The notes under the pieces: generated by a model
What the model saw: the letters and a program-made list of their open reading frames with translations, nothing else
What the model was told of the DNA's origin: nothing
Database searches by the model: none
Origin: Micromonospora sp. PLK6-60
GTDB taxonomy: Bacteria > Actinomycetota > Actinomycetes > Mycobacteriales > Micromonosporaceae
Assembly: GCF_019890675.1 (NCBI RefSeq)
Contig: NZ_JAIOAA010000012.1
Coordinates: forward strand, 62,001 to 126,000
Length of the DNA: 64,000 bases
Direction of reading: 5' to 3'
Position numbers and translations under genes: made by a program
Part shown: in pieces, positions 57,109 to 64,000 of the stretch
Numbering within the stretch: the first letter of the stretch is position 1
How the letters are laid out: every line of letters begins with the position of its first letter

Positions 57109-58064
57109 GCGGCGAGTCGGTGCCACCGCTGGCCCGGTCCACCCTGGACCGGGCCGCGCACCGGCGCACCGACCCGCAGTGGCTGGCCGAGGCGTGGGAG
57201 CGGGCCCGGGTGCTGGTGCTGGACTCGACGGCCGAGGGCCGGGCCCTGGTCCGCGGCACGGCCGCCCCGCCGGAGCTGCTGCTGCTCGGCTCGGGCGAGC
57301 TGCCCGAGGTGCCCCGCTCGGTGCCGATGTTCCTCGGCGTCGAGCCGGACGGGGTGCCGGTCTTCGCGGTGGACGGCCCGCTGCCGGCCGTGCCGCAGAC
57401 CCGGGCGGTGCACCTGCGGGACGTCGGCCACCTGCTGACCGACCGGGACGCCGGCCTGTTCACCACCGCGCTCGCCCTGCTGAACTGGCACCTGCGGCAC
57501 GGCTACTCGACCGCGTCGGGCCGGCCGACCCAGGTGGACGAGGCCGGCTGGTCGCGGGTCGACCCGGCCGGGGTCCGGGCCTGGCCGCGTACCGATCCGG
57601 CGATGATCGTGCTGGTGCACGACGGCGGGGCCGGCCCGGACGGGCGTTGCCTGCTCGGCAACAACGCCACCTGGCCGAGCGAGCCGGGCCGGCGGCGCTA
57701 CTCCTGCCTCGCCGGCTACGTCGAGCCGGGGGAGTCGGCGGAGGCGGCGGTGCTGCGCGAGGTGCGCGAGGAGGTAGGCGTCACGGTCGAGCGCATCTCG
57801 TACGCCGGCAGCCAGGCCTGGCCGTTCCCGGGCTCGTTGATGCTGGGCTTCCTGGCCCGGGCGGACGCCGACGCCCCAATACGGGTCGACCCGGCGGAGA
57901 TCGCCCACGCCCGCTGGTTCACCCGGCGCGAGATCGGGGCGGCGCTGGCCGGCCGGGAGGTGGACACCGGCGACGGCGCGCTGCTGGTGCTCCCGCCGCC
58001 GTCGTCGATCGCGCTGTTCCTGGTCCACCGCTGGCTGGACGGCTGGCTGGACGGCGGGCACTGA
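57105..58064 (+). CDS. nudC: NAD(+) diphosphatase NudC (RNA deNADding type)
   Basis: 319 residues. The Nudix box is GYVEPGESAEAAVLREVREEVGV, followed by the NudC signature SQAWPFPGSLM (usually SQPWPFPxS). It hydrolyses NAD(H) and can remove NAD caps from RNA. The zinc-ribbon site that is CxxC in typical NudC reads YSTASGRPTQV here, without Cys, so the zinc is probably lost. GTG 57105 overlaps the M16 partner's stop, so the three genes form one operon. nudC near uvrD2 and adnAB resembles the M. tuberculosis order. Confidence 0.9.
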   Translation: MSGESVPPLARSTLDRAAHRRTDPQWLAEAWERARVLVLDSTAEGRALVRGTAAPPELLLLGSGELPEVPRSVPMFLGVEPDGVPVFAVDGPLPAVPQTRAVHLRDVGHLLTDRDAGLFTTALALLNWHLRHGYSTASGRPTQVDEAGWSRVDPAGVRAWPRTDPAMIVLVHDGGAGPDGRCLLGNNATWPSEPGRRRYSCLAGYVEPGESAEAAVLREVREEVGVTVERISYAGSQAWPFPGSLMLGFLARADADAPIRVDPAEIAHARWFTRREIGAALAGREVDTGDGALLVLPPPSSIALFLVHRWLDGWLDGGH

Positions 58065-58221
58065 CCGCTGGCCGTCGACGACGCCGGCCGGTGTCGTACG
58101 AGGTCCCGGCCCGGACCGCCGTTGCCGCGACGGTCACGGGCCGGGACCGGGGCCGCCGTGGCGCGGTGGGCGAGGAACGCGGCGGGGGAGCCGAGCCGGC
58201 CACGGCGGACGTCCGATGAGG

Positions 58222-58488
58222 TCAGCCGCCCTGTCGGTAGTGGGCGTGGGGGACGGGGTCGTCGAGCGCGAGCACCTTGACCCGCTGCCGGCCGGAGCGG
58301 ACCGCGCCCACCGTGGCGAGCGCCCGGGCCAGCACCAGCGCGGCCTGGCGGTCCTCGGCGTGCACCACCTGCCGGCGGGCCTCCGGCGTGCTCCGCTCGT
58401 CGCGCAGGCGGCCGCCGCCGGCCCAGGCTGCCGCGATCTCGGCGTCGGCGGCGGCGCGGATGTCGGTGCGTACGATCAGGAACCGCAT
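58222..58488 (-). CDS. Small protein of unknown function
   Basis: 88 residues, no family recognised. It begins MRFLIVRTDIRAAADAEIAA, with a central helical HAEDRQAALVLARALATVG and a C-terminal strand RVKVLALDDPVPHAHYRQGG, suggesting a small alpha/beta fold. GGGAGAAACCC precedes the ATG, so it is likely translated. It stands alone, convergent with nudC. Confidence 0.65.
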   Translation of the reverse strand: MRFLIVRTDIRAAADAEIAAAWAGGGRLRDERSTPEARRQVVHAEDRQAALVLARALATVGAVRSGRQRVKVLALDDPVPHAHYRQGG

Positions 58489-58674
58489 GGGTTTCTCCCG
58501 ATGAACCGCGACGGACGAATGCCCGCTGGAACTTCAGACTCGCTGGAACTTCCACGTCACTCTTTCGTCATGTTACGCCCCGTGGTCGTCCCAGCAAGTG
58601 AAACGCGCCTATTGGTGTGGCCCGTCGTCCGATCGGATGACGCCTGCTCAACGGGGTCGTCGGCCGGATACGCC

Positions 58675-58709
58675 GACGGGGCCGCCGGCGTCACGCCGAC
58701 GGCCCCGTC
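58675..58709 (-). terminator. Hairpin terminator after the XRE-DUF397 pair
   Basis: Perfect 10-base stem GACGGGGCCG / CGGCCCCGTC with a 15-base loop, 13 bases past the DUF397 stop. Confidence 0.55.
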
Positions 58710-58721
58710 CCGGTCGGGGGA

Positions 58722-58958
58722 TCAGTTCAGATCGAACTGTCCGTTCTTCGCCCCGCTGATGAAGCCCAGCCAGCCGGCCCGGTTGAACAGCAGCACCGGG
58801 CCGCCGCGGTCCTTGCTGTCGCGCAGGGCGACCGCGGCCGGGCCGGTGCGCAGGGGGGCGACCTCCACGCAGTTCGAGGTCTGGCTTCTGGTGCTGGTGC
58901 GCCACGGCGCGCTGGCGAGTTCCCGGGCGAGGGCGGACGTGCGGCCGATCTCGTTCAT
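58722..58958 (-). CDS. DUF397-domain protein
   Basis: 78 residues: PWRTSTRSQTSNCVEVAPL, VALRDSKDRGGPVLLFNRAGW and GFISGAKNGQFD are the hallmarks of DUF397. These small actinobacterial proteins are nearly always beside an XRE/DUF5753 regulator, as here (71 bases downstream of it), and the pair resembles the BldB/WhiJ-type developmental control modules of Streptomyces. The exact role is unsettled. Confidence 0.9.
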   Translation of the reverse strand: MNEIGRTSALARELASAPWRTSTRSQTSNCVEVAPLRTGPAAVALRDSKDRGGPVLLFNRAGWLGFISGAKNGQFDLN

Positions 58959-59029
58959 GGTTCTGCTCCTGATGGTGACACTGCTCCGATGGGGAACGAG
59001 TGGCCCCGCACGCCCCGACGGGGCCGGGA

Positions 59030-60007
59030 TCACCGGTCCGTCAGGCGCCCGGAGGGGCGGCGCTGGACCGGCGCCGTTGCCGAGCCGTACGCCACCGTGG
59101 ACGGTGTCGCCGCTTCGGACAGCCGCCCCGCCGCCTCGAAGAGCCGGGTGATGGTGTCCTCCTCGGAGAGCGCCGCCGAGCATAGCCACTCGAACACCAC
59201 TTTATAGCGATTTAGGGTGTTTACCTCGGTCGACATGACGTCGGTGAAGCCACCTTCGATCGCCAGCGTCTCCGGATCCTGTGGATCGGCGAACCGGTAC
59301 AGCGAGAACGCGGTCGGCGGCAGGTAGCAGTCGGCGATCCGGGTGTCCCGGTGCAGCAGGTGCAGCGTGACGTTCGGCAGCAGGGCCAGCTCGCAGAGGT
59401 GGGCGAGCTGTTCGCGCAGCACCTCGGGCGGGCCGGCCCGGTGACCCAGGGCCGCCTCCTCCAGCACCGCGGTGTACCGCGGCGCGTCGGGGCGGGTGAG
59501 CAGCGACTGCCGGGCGAGCCGGGCCTGCACCTCGGTCTCGGCGTCCTCGACCGGCTCCGGGTCGCCGGCCCGCGCGTCCACCTGGCGGGCGGAGAGGATC
59601 CGCAGCCGGGCGTACCCGGGGGTCTGCAACAGGCCGGGCACCAGGACCGGGTTGTATTCCGAGATGGCGGCGCAGCCCGCCTCGATCTCGGCCCAGCCGC
59701 GCTGCTGCGGGGTCATCACCGGGTAGTTCTTCAGCAGCCAGCCCCGCATGTCCCCGGCCTCCTGGGCGATGCCGAGCAGCTCGTCGCGGGACTCGGCGTC
59801 CACCCCGTACAGGTCGAGCAGGATCCGCACGTCCTCCGGGTCGGGCCGGCTGCGGCCGTTCTCCAGGCGGGACAGCTTGGACGCGGAGGCCCAGCCGATC
59901 CGGTCGATGACCTGGTCCCCGGTCAGCCCGGCGAGCTCGCGGAAACGGCGCAGTTCGGTGCCCAACCGGCGACGTCGCAGGATCGGGCTGGGTACGGCAG
60001 GAGGCAC
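59030..60007 (-). CDS. XRE helix-turn-helix regulator with DUF5753 domain
   Basis: 325 residues from GTG 60007. An N-terminal XRE helix-turn-helix (RFRELAGLTGDQVIDRIGWA, SASKLSRLENGRSRPDPEDV) is followed by the DUF5753 sensor domain (EYNPVLVPGLLQTPGYARLR, TRPDAPRYTAVLEEAALGHR, LPNVTLHLLHRDTRIADCY). Partner of the DUF397 protein; such WhiJ-like pairs affect development or secondary metabolism. GAGGACGAAG precedes the GTG. It is divergent from the MFS transporter, which it may influence. Confidence 0.92.
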   Translation of the reverse strand: MPPAVPSPILRRRRLGTELRRFRELAGLTGDQVIDRIGWASASKLSRLENGRSRPDPEDVRILLDLYGVDAESRDELLGIAQEAGDMRGWLLKNYPVMTPQQRGWAEIEAGCAAISEYNPVLVPGLLQTPGYARLRILSARQVDARAGDPEPVEDAETEVQARLARQSLLTRPDAPRYTAVLEEAALGHRAGPPEVLREQLAHLCELALLPNVTLHLLHRDTRIADCYLPPTAFSLYRFADPQDPETLAIEGGFTDVMSTEVNTLNRYKVVFEWLCSAALSEEDTITRLFEAAGRLSEAATPSTVAYGSATAPVQRRPSGRLTDR

Positions 60008-60147
60008 CTTCGTCCTCTTCTCCGTCGACCGCCGCCGACGCGACGGTAACTGTATGAAATTCGCCCCCCACGGTCAGTATGGACGTCGCGACCGGCGTCG
60101 GAGGTTCCGGCAAGGGGCGTGTCTCGAAGAAAAGAGGAGGAACCCCC

Positions 60148-61437
60148 ATGCGCACCGTCCTGCGCCGCCCCGACTTCCGCCTGCTCTTCGCGGCGGTGCT
60201 GGCCAGCATGGCCGCCGAGTCGATCCTGCTGCTCGCCCTGGCGATCTGGGTGAAGGACCTGACCGGCTCGGACGGGCTGGCCGGCGGCACGATCTTCGCG
60301 ATCATCGCGCCGATGGTGCTCGCCCCGCTCGTCGGGTGGGTGGTCGACCGGTACCCCCGCCGGCCGTTCTTCGTGGTCGCGAACCTGACCACGGCGGCGC
60401 TGCTCACCCCGCTCTTCGCGGTCGACGACCGGGCGGACGTCTGGGTGATCTACGTGGTCGCCGGCCTGTACGGGCTCTCCTACATCACCCTCAGCGCCGC
60501 GCTCAGCGGTCTGATCCGGCAACTGGTGCCGGTCGAGCTGCTGGCCGACGCGAACGGCGTGCTGCAGACCGTCCGGCAGGGACTGCGGTTGGTCGGGCCG
60601 CTCGCCGGCGCCGCGCTCTACGCCGCCGTCGGCGGCTGGCTGCTGGTCGCCCTGGCGATGACCGGCTTCCTGACCGCCGGCGCGGTGGTCGGCGCGCTGC
60701 GGGTGGCCGAGCGGCCACCGTCGGCCGGCGCGCTGCGCTGGCCGGCCGAGCTGGGCGCCGGGCTGCGCCACCTGGCCGGCGAGCCGGCGCTGCGCCGGGC
60801 CCTGATCGGGTACGGCCTGGGCTCGCTGGTGATGGGGTTCACCGAGTCGCTGATCTTCGCGTACGTCGACCTGGGGTTGCGCCGCGACGCCGCGTTCGTC
60901 GGCGTGCTGGTGGCCGTGCAGGGGGTCGGCGGGCTGATCGGTGGGTTGCTCTCACCGGCCGTGGTGCGCCGGGTCGGCGAGGTGGGCGCGCTCGCGGCCG
61001 GGGTGACCATTTTCGGCCCGGCGGCGCTGGCCCTGGCGTACCCGCACCTGTGGCTCGGCTTCGTGGCGCTGCTGCTGGCCGGCCTCTCGCTGCCGCTGAT
61101 CATGGTGGGGTTGCACACGCTGGTGCAGCGGCGCACCCCGCCCGGACTGCTCGGTCGGGTCGCCGCCGCGTCGGAGGCACTGGTCAGCGGCCCGCAGGCG
61201 GTCTCGATCGGGGCGGGCGCCCTGCTCGTCGGGGTGCTCGACTACCGGCTGCTCTTCGTGCTGGTCGGGCTGATCACCACGGCCGCCGGGGGCTACCTCT
61301 GGCACGGCCGCCGCCTCTCCGCCCCGCCCGCCCGCCGCGCGCCCACCCGACCCCCGCTCCCGACCCCCCGCCGGTCCCCGGAGAACACCGTCGATCATGA
61401 AGTTGGCGTCCCGACCCGCCGGGCGGGCCGACGCTGA
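60148..61437 (+). CDS. MFS transporter (MdtH/enterobactin-exporter-like)
   Basis: 429 residues, about 12 membrane spans. The MFS signature in the first cytosolic loop is GWVVDRYPRRPFFVVANL; the second half has the matching VRRVGEVGALAAGVTIFG. No specific exporter signature is visible, so the substrate is unknown. ATG 60148 is chosen over in-frame upstream starts because AGAGGAGGAAC precedes it. The last ~15 codons run into the palindromic repeat at 61393-61447, which supplies an unusual polar tail (VDHEVGVPTRRAGRR). Confidence 0.88.
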   Translation: MRTVLRRPDFRLLFAAVLASMAAESILLLALAIWVKDLTGSDGLAGGTIFAIIAPMVLAPLVGWVVDRYPRRPFFVVANLTTAALLTPLFAVDDRADVWVIYVVAGLYGLSYITLSAALSGLIRQLVPVELLADANGVLQTVRQGLRLVGPLAGAALYAAVGGWLLVALAMTGFLTAGAVVGALRVAERPPSAGALRWPAELGAGLRHLAGEPALRRALIGYGLGSLVMGFTESLIFAYVDLGLRRDAAFVGVLVAVQGVGGLIGGLLSPAVVRRVGEVGALAAGVTIFGPAALALAYPHLWLGFVALLLAGLSLPLIMVGLHTLVQRRTPPGLLGRVAAASEALVSGPQAVSIGAGALLVGVLDYRLLFVLVGLITTAAGGYLWHGRRLSAPPARRAPTRPPLPTPRRSPENTVDHEVGVPTRRAGRR

Positions 61438-61447
61438 CCTCATGATC
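61393..61447. repeat. Palindromic repeat, 18-19-18 GATCA...GCGTC family, copy 2
   Basis: Arms GATCATGAAGTTGGCGTC (61393-61410) and GACGCTGACCTCATGATC (61430-61447) pair with two mismatches around a 19-base loop, the same geometry as 39338-39392. Thirteen of 18 arm bases match that copy. It overlaps the end of the MFS gene. Confidence 0.75.
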
Positions 61448-61456
61448 AACAGACGG

Positions 61457-61486
61457 AACGGCCGGCCCCGGGCGGGGCCGGCCGTT
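61457..61486. terminator. Bidirectional hairpin terminator
   Basis: Perfect 13-base stem AACGGCCGGCCCC / GGGGCCGGCCGTT with loop GGGC, between the convergent MFS and mycoredoxin genes. Confidence 0.65.
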
Positions 61487-61508
61487 GCGTGCTGCGTCGG
61501 TGCGGGTG

Positions 61509-61751
61509 TCAGCTGGGCAGGGCGGCGAGGTGCTCCTTGACCTGCTTGATCGACGGGTTGGTCAGGGCACTGCCGTCGGCGAAGCGCAGCGTCGGCACCG
61601 TCTGGTTGCCGCCGTTGACGCTCATCACGAACTCGGCGGCCTTCGGGTCCTGCTCGATGTCGACCACCTCGTACCCGATGCCCTCCCGGTCCAGCTGCGA
61701 CTTGAGCCGGTGGCAGTAGCCGCACCAGGGGGTGGAATACATCGTCAACAT
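61509..61751 (-). CDS. mrx1: Mycoredoxin (glutaredoxin-like) protein
   Basis: 80 residues of the actinobacterial glutaredoxin-like group. The redox motif is CGYC in YSTPWCGYCHRLKSQLD, the cis-Pro segment is NGGNQTVPTLRF and the family ending is NPSIKQVKEHLAAL. Mycoredoxin reduces mycothiol-protein mixed disulfides, linking to mshB in this window. ATG 61751 has GGAGG at good spacing; upstream in-frame codons are not needed. Adjacent and divergent to uvrD2, as with Rv3198A/Rv3198c from memory. Confidence 0.9.
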   Translation of the reverse strand: MLTMYSTPWCGYCHRLKSQLDREGIGYEVVDIEQDPKAAEFVMSVNGGNQTVPTLRFADGSALTNPSIKQVKEHLAALPS

Positions 61752-61839
61752 GCTCAGGTCCTCCAAGTGGCTCGCGCCCGGTCCGGTCAGGCCAGGCTAA
61801 CCAGTGCAACGTCGGTCGAAGCTGAGATGATTCCTGGCT

Positions 61840-64000
61840 GTGGTGGTTCACTCAGCGGCGGAGCGGATGCTGGCCGGGCTGGATCCGGAGCAGCGGTCCG
61901 CGGTGACCGCTCCCGCCGGTCCGGTCTGCGTGCTGGCGGGGGCCGGCACCGGCAAGACCCGCGCGGTGACCTCCCGGATCGCCTACCGGTCGCTGAGCGG
62001 GGAGATCTCGCCCCGGCACGTGCTCGCGGTGACCTTCACCGCCCGCGCCGCCGCCGAGCTGCGCAGCCGGCTCACCGGCTTCGGGGTGCCCGGGGTGCAG
62101 GCGCGTACGTTCCACGCCGCCGCCCTGCGCCAGGTGCGATACTTCGCCCCCCGGCTGCTGGCCGGGCGGGCCATGCCCGAGCTGCTGGACAGCAAGGTCC
62201 GGCTGGTCACCCTCGCCGCCGCCAAGGTCGGCCTGCGGGCCGACCGGGCCGCCGCCCGGGACCTGGCCGGTGAGATCGAGTGGGCCAAGTCGTCCCTGGT
62301 CGAGCCGGGGGAATACGTGGTCGCCGCGGCCAAGGCGCTGCGCGACACCCCGCACGAGCCGGCCAAGGTGGCCGAGGTCTTCGCCGCGTACGAGCGGGCC
62401 AAGCGGGCCAACGGTGTGATCGACTTCGAGGACATGCTGCGCGCCGCCGTCTGGGGGATCGAGGAGCACCCCGACGTCGCCGAGCAGGTACGCGGCCAGT
62501 ACCGGCACCTCGTCGTCGACGAGTACCAGGACGTCAACCCGCTCCAGCAGCGGCTGCTGGAGGCGTGGCTGGGCGGCCGGGACGACCTCACCGTGGTCGG
62601 CGACGCCAGCCAGACCATCTACTCGTTCACCGGCGCCAGCTCGTCGTACCTGGTCGACTTCCCGCGCCGGTACCGCACCGCCACCGTGGTCCGGCTGGTC
62701 CGCGACTACCGCTCCACGCCACAGGTGGTGGGGCTGGCCAACGCGGTCATCTCCCAGGCCCGGGGCACCGAGGCGCGGCTGCGCCTGGAGCTGGTCGGCC
62801 AGCGCCCGCCCGGCCCCGAGCCCGACCTGCGGATCTTCACCGACGAGCCGGCCGAGGCGGCGGCGGTGGCGGCCCGCTGCCGGGCCATGATCGACGCGGG
62901 CACGCCGGCCCGGGAGATCGCCGTGCTGTTCCGCACCAACGCGCAGTCCGAGGCGTACGAGAAGGCGCTCACCGAGGCCGGGGTGCCGTATGTGGTGCAG
63001 GGCGCCGAGCGCTTCTTCGAGCGGGTCGAGGTGCGCCAGGCGATGGTGGCGCTGCGCGCGGCCACCCGCTCGATCCCCGGCGAGACCCCGCTGCCGGTGG
63101 CGGTGCGGGAGGCCCTGGCCGCGGTCGGCTGGGCGCCGGACGCGCCGCCGCCGGGCGGCGCCGCCCGGGAGCGCTGGGAGGCGCTGGCCGCGCTGGTCCA
63201 GCTCGCCGAGGAACACGCCGCCAGCCCCGAGGTGACGCTCGTCGGGGAGGCCGCCGCGATCGAGCGGCCGGTGACGCTCGCCGACTTCAACGAGGAGCTG
63301 GCCCGGCGGGCCGCCCAGCAGCACGTGCCGACCGTGGACGGGGTGACCCTGGCCTCGCTGCACTCCGCCAAGGGGCTGGAGTGGGACGCGGTCTTCCTGG
63401 TCGGGCTCTCCGAGGGCACCCTGCCCACCACGTACGCGCGCACCGCCGAGCAGGTGGAGGAGGAACGCCGGCTGCTCTACGTCGGGGTGACCCGCGCCCG
63501 GCAGTGGCTCTGGCTGTCGTACGCCACCGCCCGGTCCCCGGGCGGGCGGGCCCGGCGGCCCAGCCGCTTCCTGCCCCAGCTCGACCGCTCCGGCGGCCCC
63601 GAGCGGGCCGGCGGCGCGGCGGCGCAGCGGCGGGCCGGCGGCGAGGCCCGCCGCAACCGGGTGATCTCCTGCCGGATCTGCGGCGCCACCCTGCTCGCCG
63701 GCCCGGACCGCAAGCTGGGCCGCTGCCCGACCTGCCCGTCCGACCTCGACGAGGAGCTGTACGAGCGGCTGCGGGAGTGGCGGGTCCGGGTGGCCGGCGC
63801 GCAGAAGGTGCCCTCCTACGTGGTCTTCACCGACGCCACGCTGACCGCGCTGGCCGAGCGGCGGCCCGGCCGGGTCGAGGACCTGATCGCGATCGCCGGG
63901 ATCGGCCCCCGCAAACTCGGCCTCTACGGCGAGTCGGTACTGGCCTTGGTCAGGGGCGCGACCGTCGACGACGTCTGCTCACAGAAAAGTTTCGAAATCC
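61840..64000 (+). CDS. uvrD2: UvrD2-type DNA helicase (partial, 3' end outside window)
   Basis: At least 720 residues, open at the window end. Superfamily-1 motifs: VLAGAGTGKTRAVTSRIAYR, VVDEYQDVNPLQQ, GDASQTIYSFTGASS, LHSAKGLEWDAVFLVGL and YVGVTRARQWLWLSYA. After the motor comes the four-Cys motif CRICGATL ... GRCPTCP and then an HRDC-like helical domain (VPSYVVFTDATLTALAERRP, IAGIGPRKLGLYG), the arrangement defining mycobacterial UvrD2. It is a DNA-repair helicase. The start is GTG 61840 (GTG 61843 and ATG 61867 are alternatives); no ribosome site is seen. Confidence 0.92.
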   Translation, partial: MVVHSAAERMLAGLDPEQRSAVTAPAGPVCVLAGAGTGKTRAVTSRIAYRSLSGEISPRHVLAVTFTARAAAELRSRLTGFGVPGVQARTFHAAALRQVRYFAPRLLAGRAMPELLDSKVRLVTLAAAKVGLRADRAAARDLAGEIEWAKSSLVEPGEYVVAAAKALRDTPHEPAKVAEVFAAYERAKRANGVIDFEDMLRAAVWGIEEHPDVAEQVRGQYRHLVVDEYQDVNPLQQRLLEAWLGGRDDLTVVGDASQTIYSFTGASSSYLVDFPRRYRTATVVRLVRDYRSTPQVVGLANAVISQARGTEARLRLELVGQRPPGPEPDLRIFTDEPAEAAAVAARCRAMIDAGTPAREIAVLFRTNAQSEAYEKALTEAGVPYVVQGAERFFERVEVRQAMVALRAATRSIPGETPLPVAVREALAAVGWAPDAPPPGGAARERWEALAALVQLAEEHAASPEVTLVGEAAAIERPVTLADFNEELARRAAQQHVPTVDGVTLASLHSAKGLEWDAVFLVGLSEGTLPTTYARTAEQVEEERRLLYVGVTRARQWLWLSYATARSPGGRARRPSRFLPQLDRSGGPERAGGAAAQRRAGGEARRNRVISCRICGATLLAGPDRKLGRCPTCPSDLDEELYERLREWRVRVAGAQKVPSYVVFTDATLTALAERRPGRVEDLIAIAGIGPRKLGLYGESVLALVRGATVDDVCSQKSFEI

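Noticed and set aside
1..64000. tRNA, rRNA or known riboswitch
   Set aside because: No cloverleaf, rRNA core or recognisable aptamer sequence was seen by eye in the intergenic regions; a covariance-model search would be needed for weak cases.

Overview
The window is very GC-rich actinobacterial DNA with dense operons, 1-4 base start/stop overlaps and many GTG starts. Gene content points to a Micromonosporaceae member (Micromonospora or close relative): a mycothiol deacetylase (mshB), a mycoredoxin, AdnA/AdnB and UvrD2 helicases, a 7Fe ferredoxin, DAP-route lysine genes, an XRE/DUF397 pair and a GntR/DivIVA cassette. The genus is inferred from style and content, not tested by a search. No rRNA, tRNA, CRISPR array, transposase or prophage gene was seen.

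Layout. 1-10.4 kb is an accessory-like stretch of small regulators and enzymes: a decayed arsenic-resistance remnant (arsC and arsI/cadI fragments), a GntR-DivIVA cassette, an inositol-monophosphatase-like protein with altered metal-site residues, an ArsR/SRPBCC pair, two methyltransferases, a LysR regulator, two VOC proteins, a PCD-like protein without catalytic histidines, and a Nudix enzyme. 10.5-14.3 kb is a succinate dehydrogenase operon. 14.7-17.6 kb is a TldD/PmbA protease pair. 18.3-24.4 kb is a complete peptide ABC transporter. 24.5-28.7 kb holds an S9 peptidase, mshB and two membrane proteins. 30-41.3 kb holds fdxA-dapC-tyrA, a large multi-spanning serine-hydrolase-like protein, divergent dapD/dapE and two LOG-family genes. 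41.7-49 kb is adnA-adnB, 49.2-51 kb a cold-shock protein and a DEAD-box helicase, 51.1-54.3 kb a sulfonate-type ABC transporter with an Rrf2 regulator, 54.4-58 kb an M16 peptidase pair plus nudC, and 58.2-64 kb XRE/DUF397, an MFS transporter, mycoredoxin and uvrD2 (cut by the window end).

How the parts relate. dapC, dapD and dapE supply three steps of DAP/lysine synthesis. mshB and mycoredoxin belong to mycothiol redox chemistry. adnAB, uvrD2, nudC and mycoredoxin form a repair/redox neighbourhood that I recall as similar to Rv3198A-Rv3202c of Mycobacterium tuberculosis, here with extra genes interposed.

Regulatory texture. At least twelve start codons lack a clear Shine-Dalgarno but have TANNNT 6-8 bases upstream, the pattern of leaderless actinobacterial promoters. 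dapD and dapE share one 10-base palindrome that supplies a -10 box on both strands. Three families of dispersed palindromes occur: a GGGGCCCC/TTAACA type (three copies), a GAGCGTGATACCT type (two copies) and an 18-19-18 GATCA...GCGTC type (two copies). They lie between genes, except one that covers the 3' end of the MFS gene. I found no clearly novel multi-gene system. The best leads are the shared dapD/dapE promoter, the hairpin masking the DEAD-helicase ribosome site, the hydrolase split by a membrane domain, and the palindrome families.
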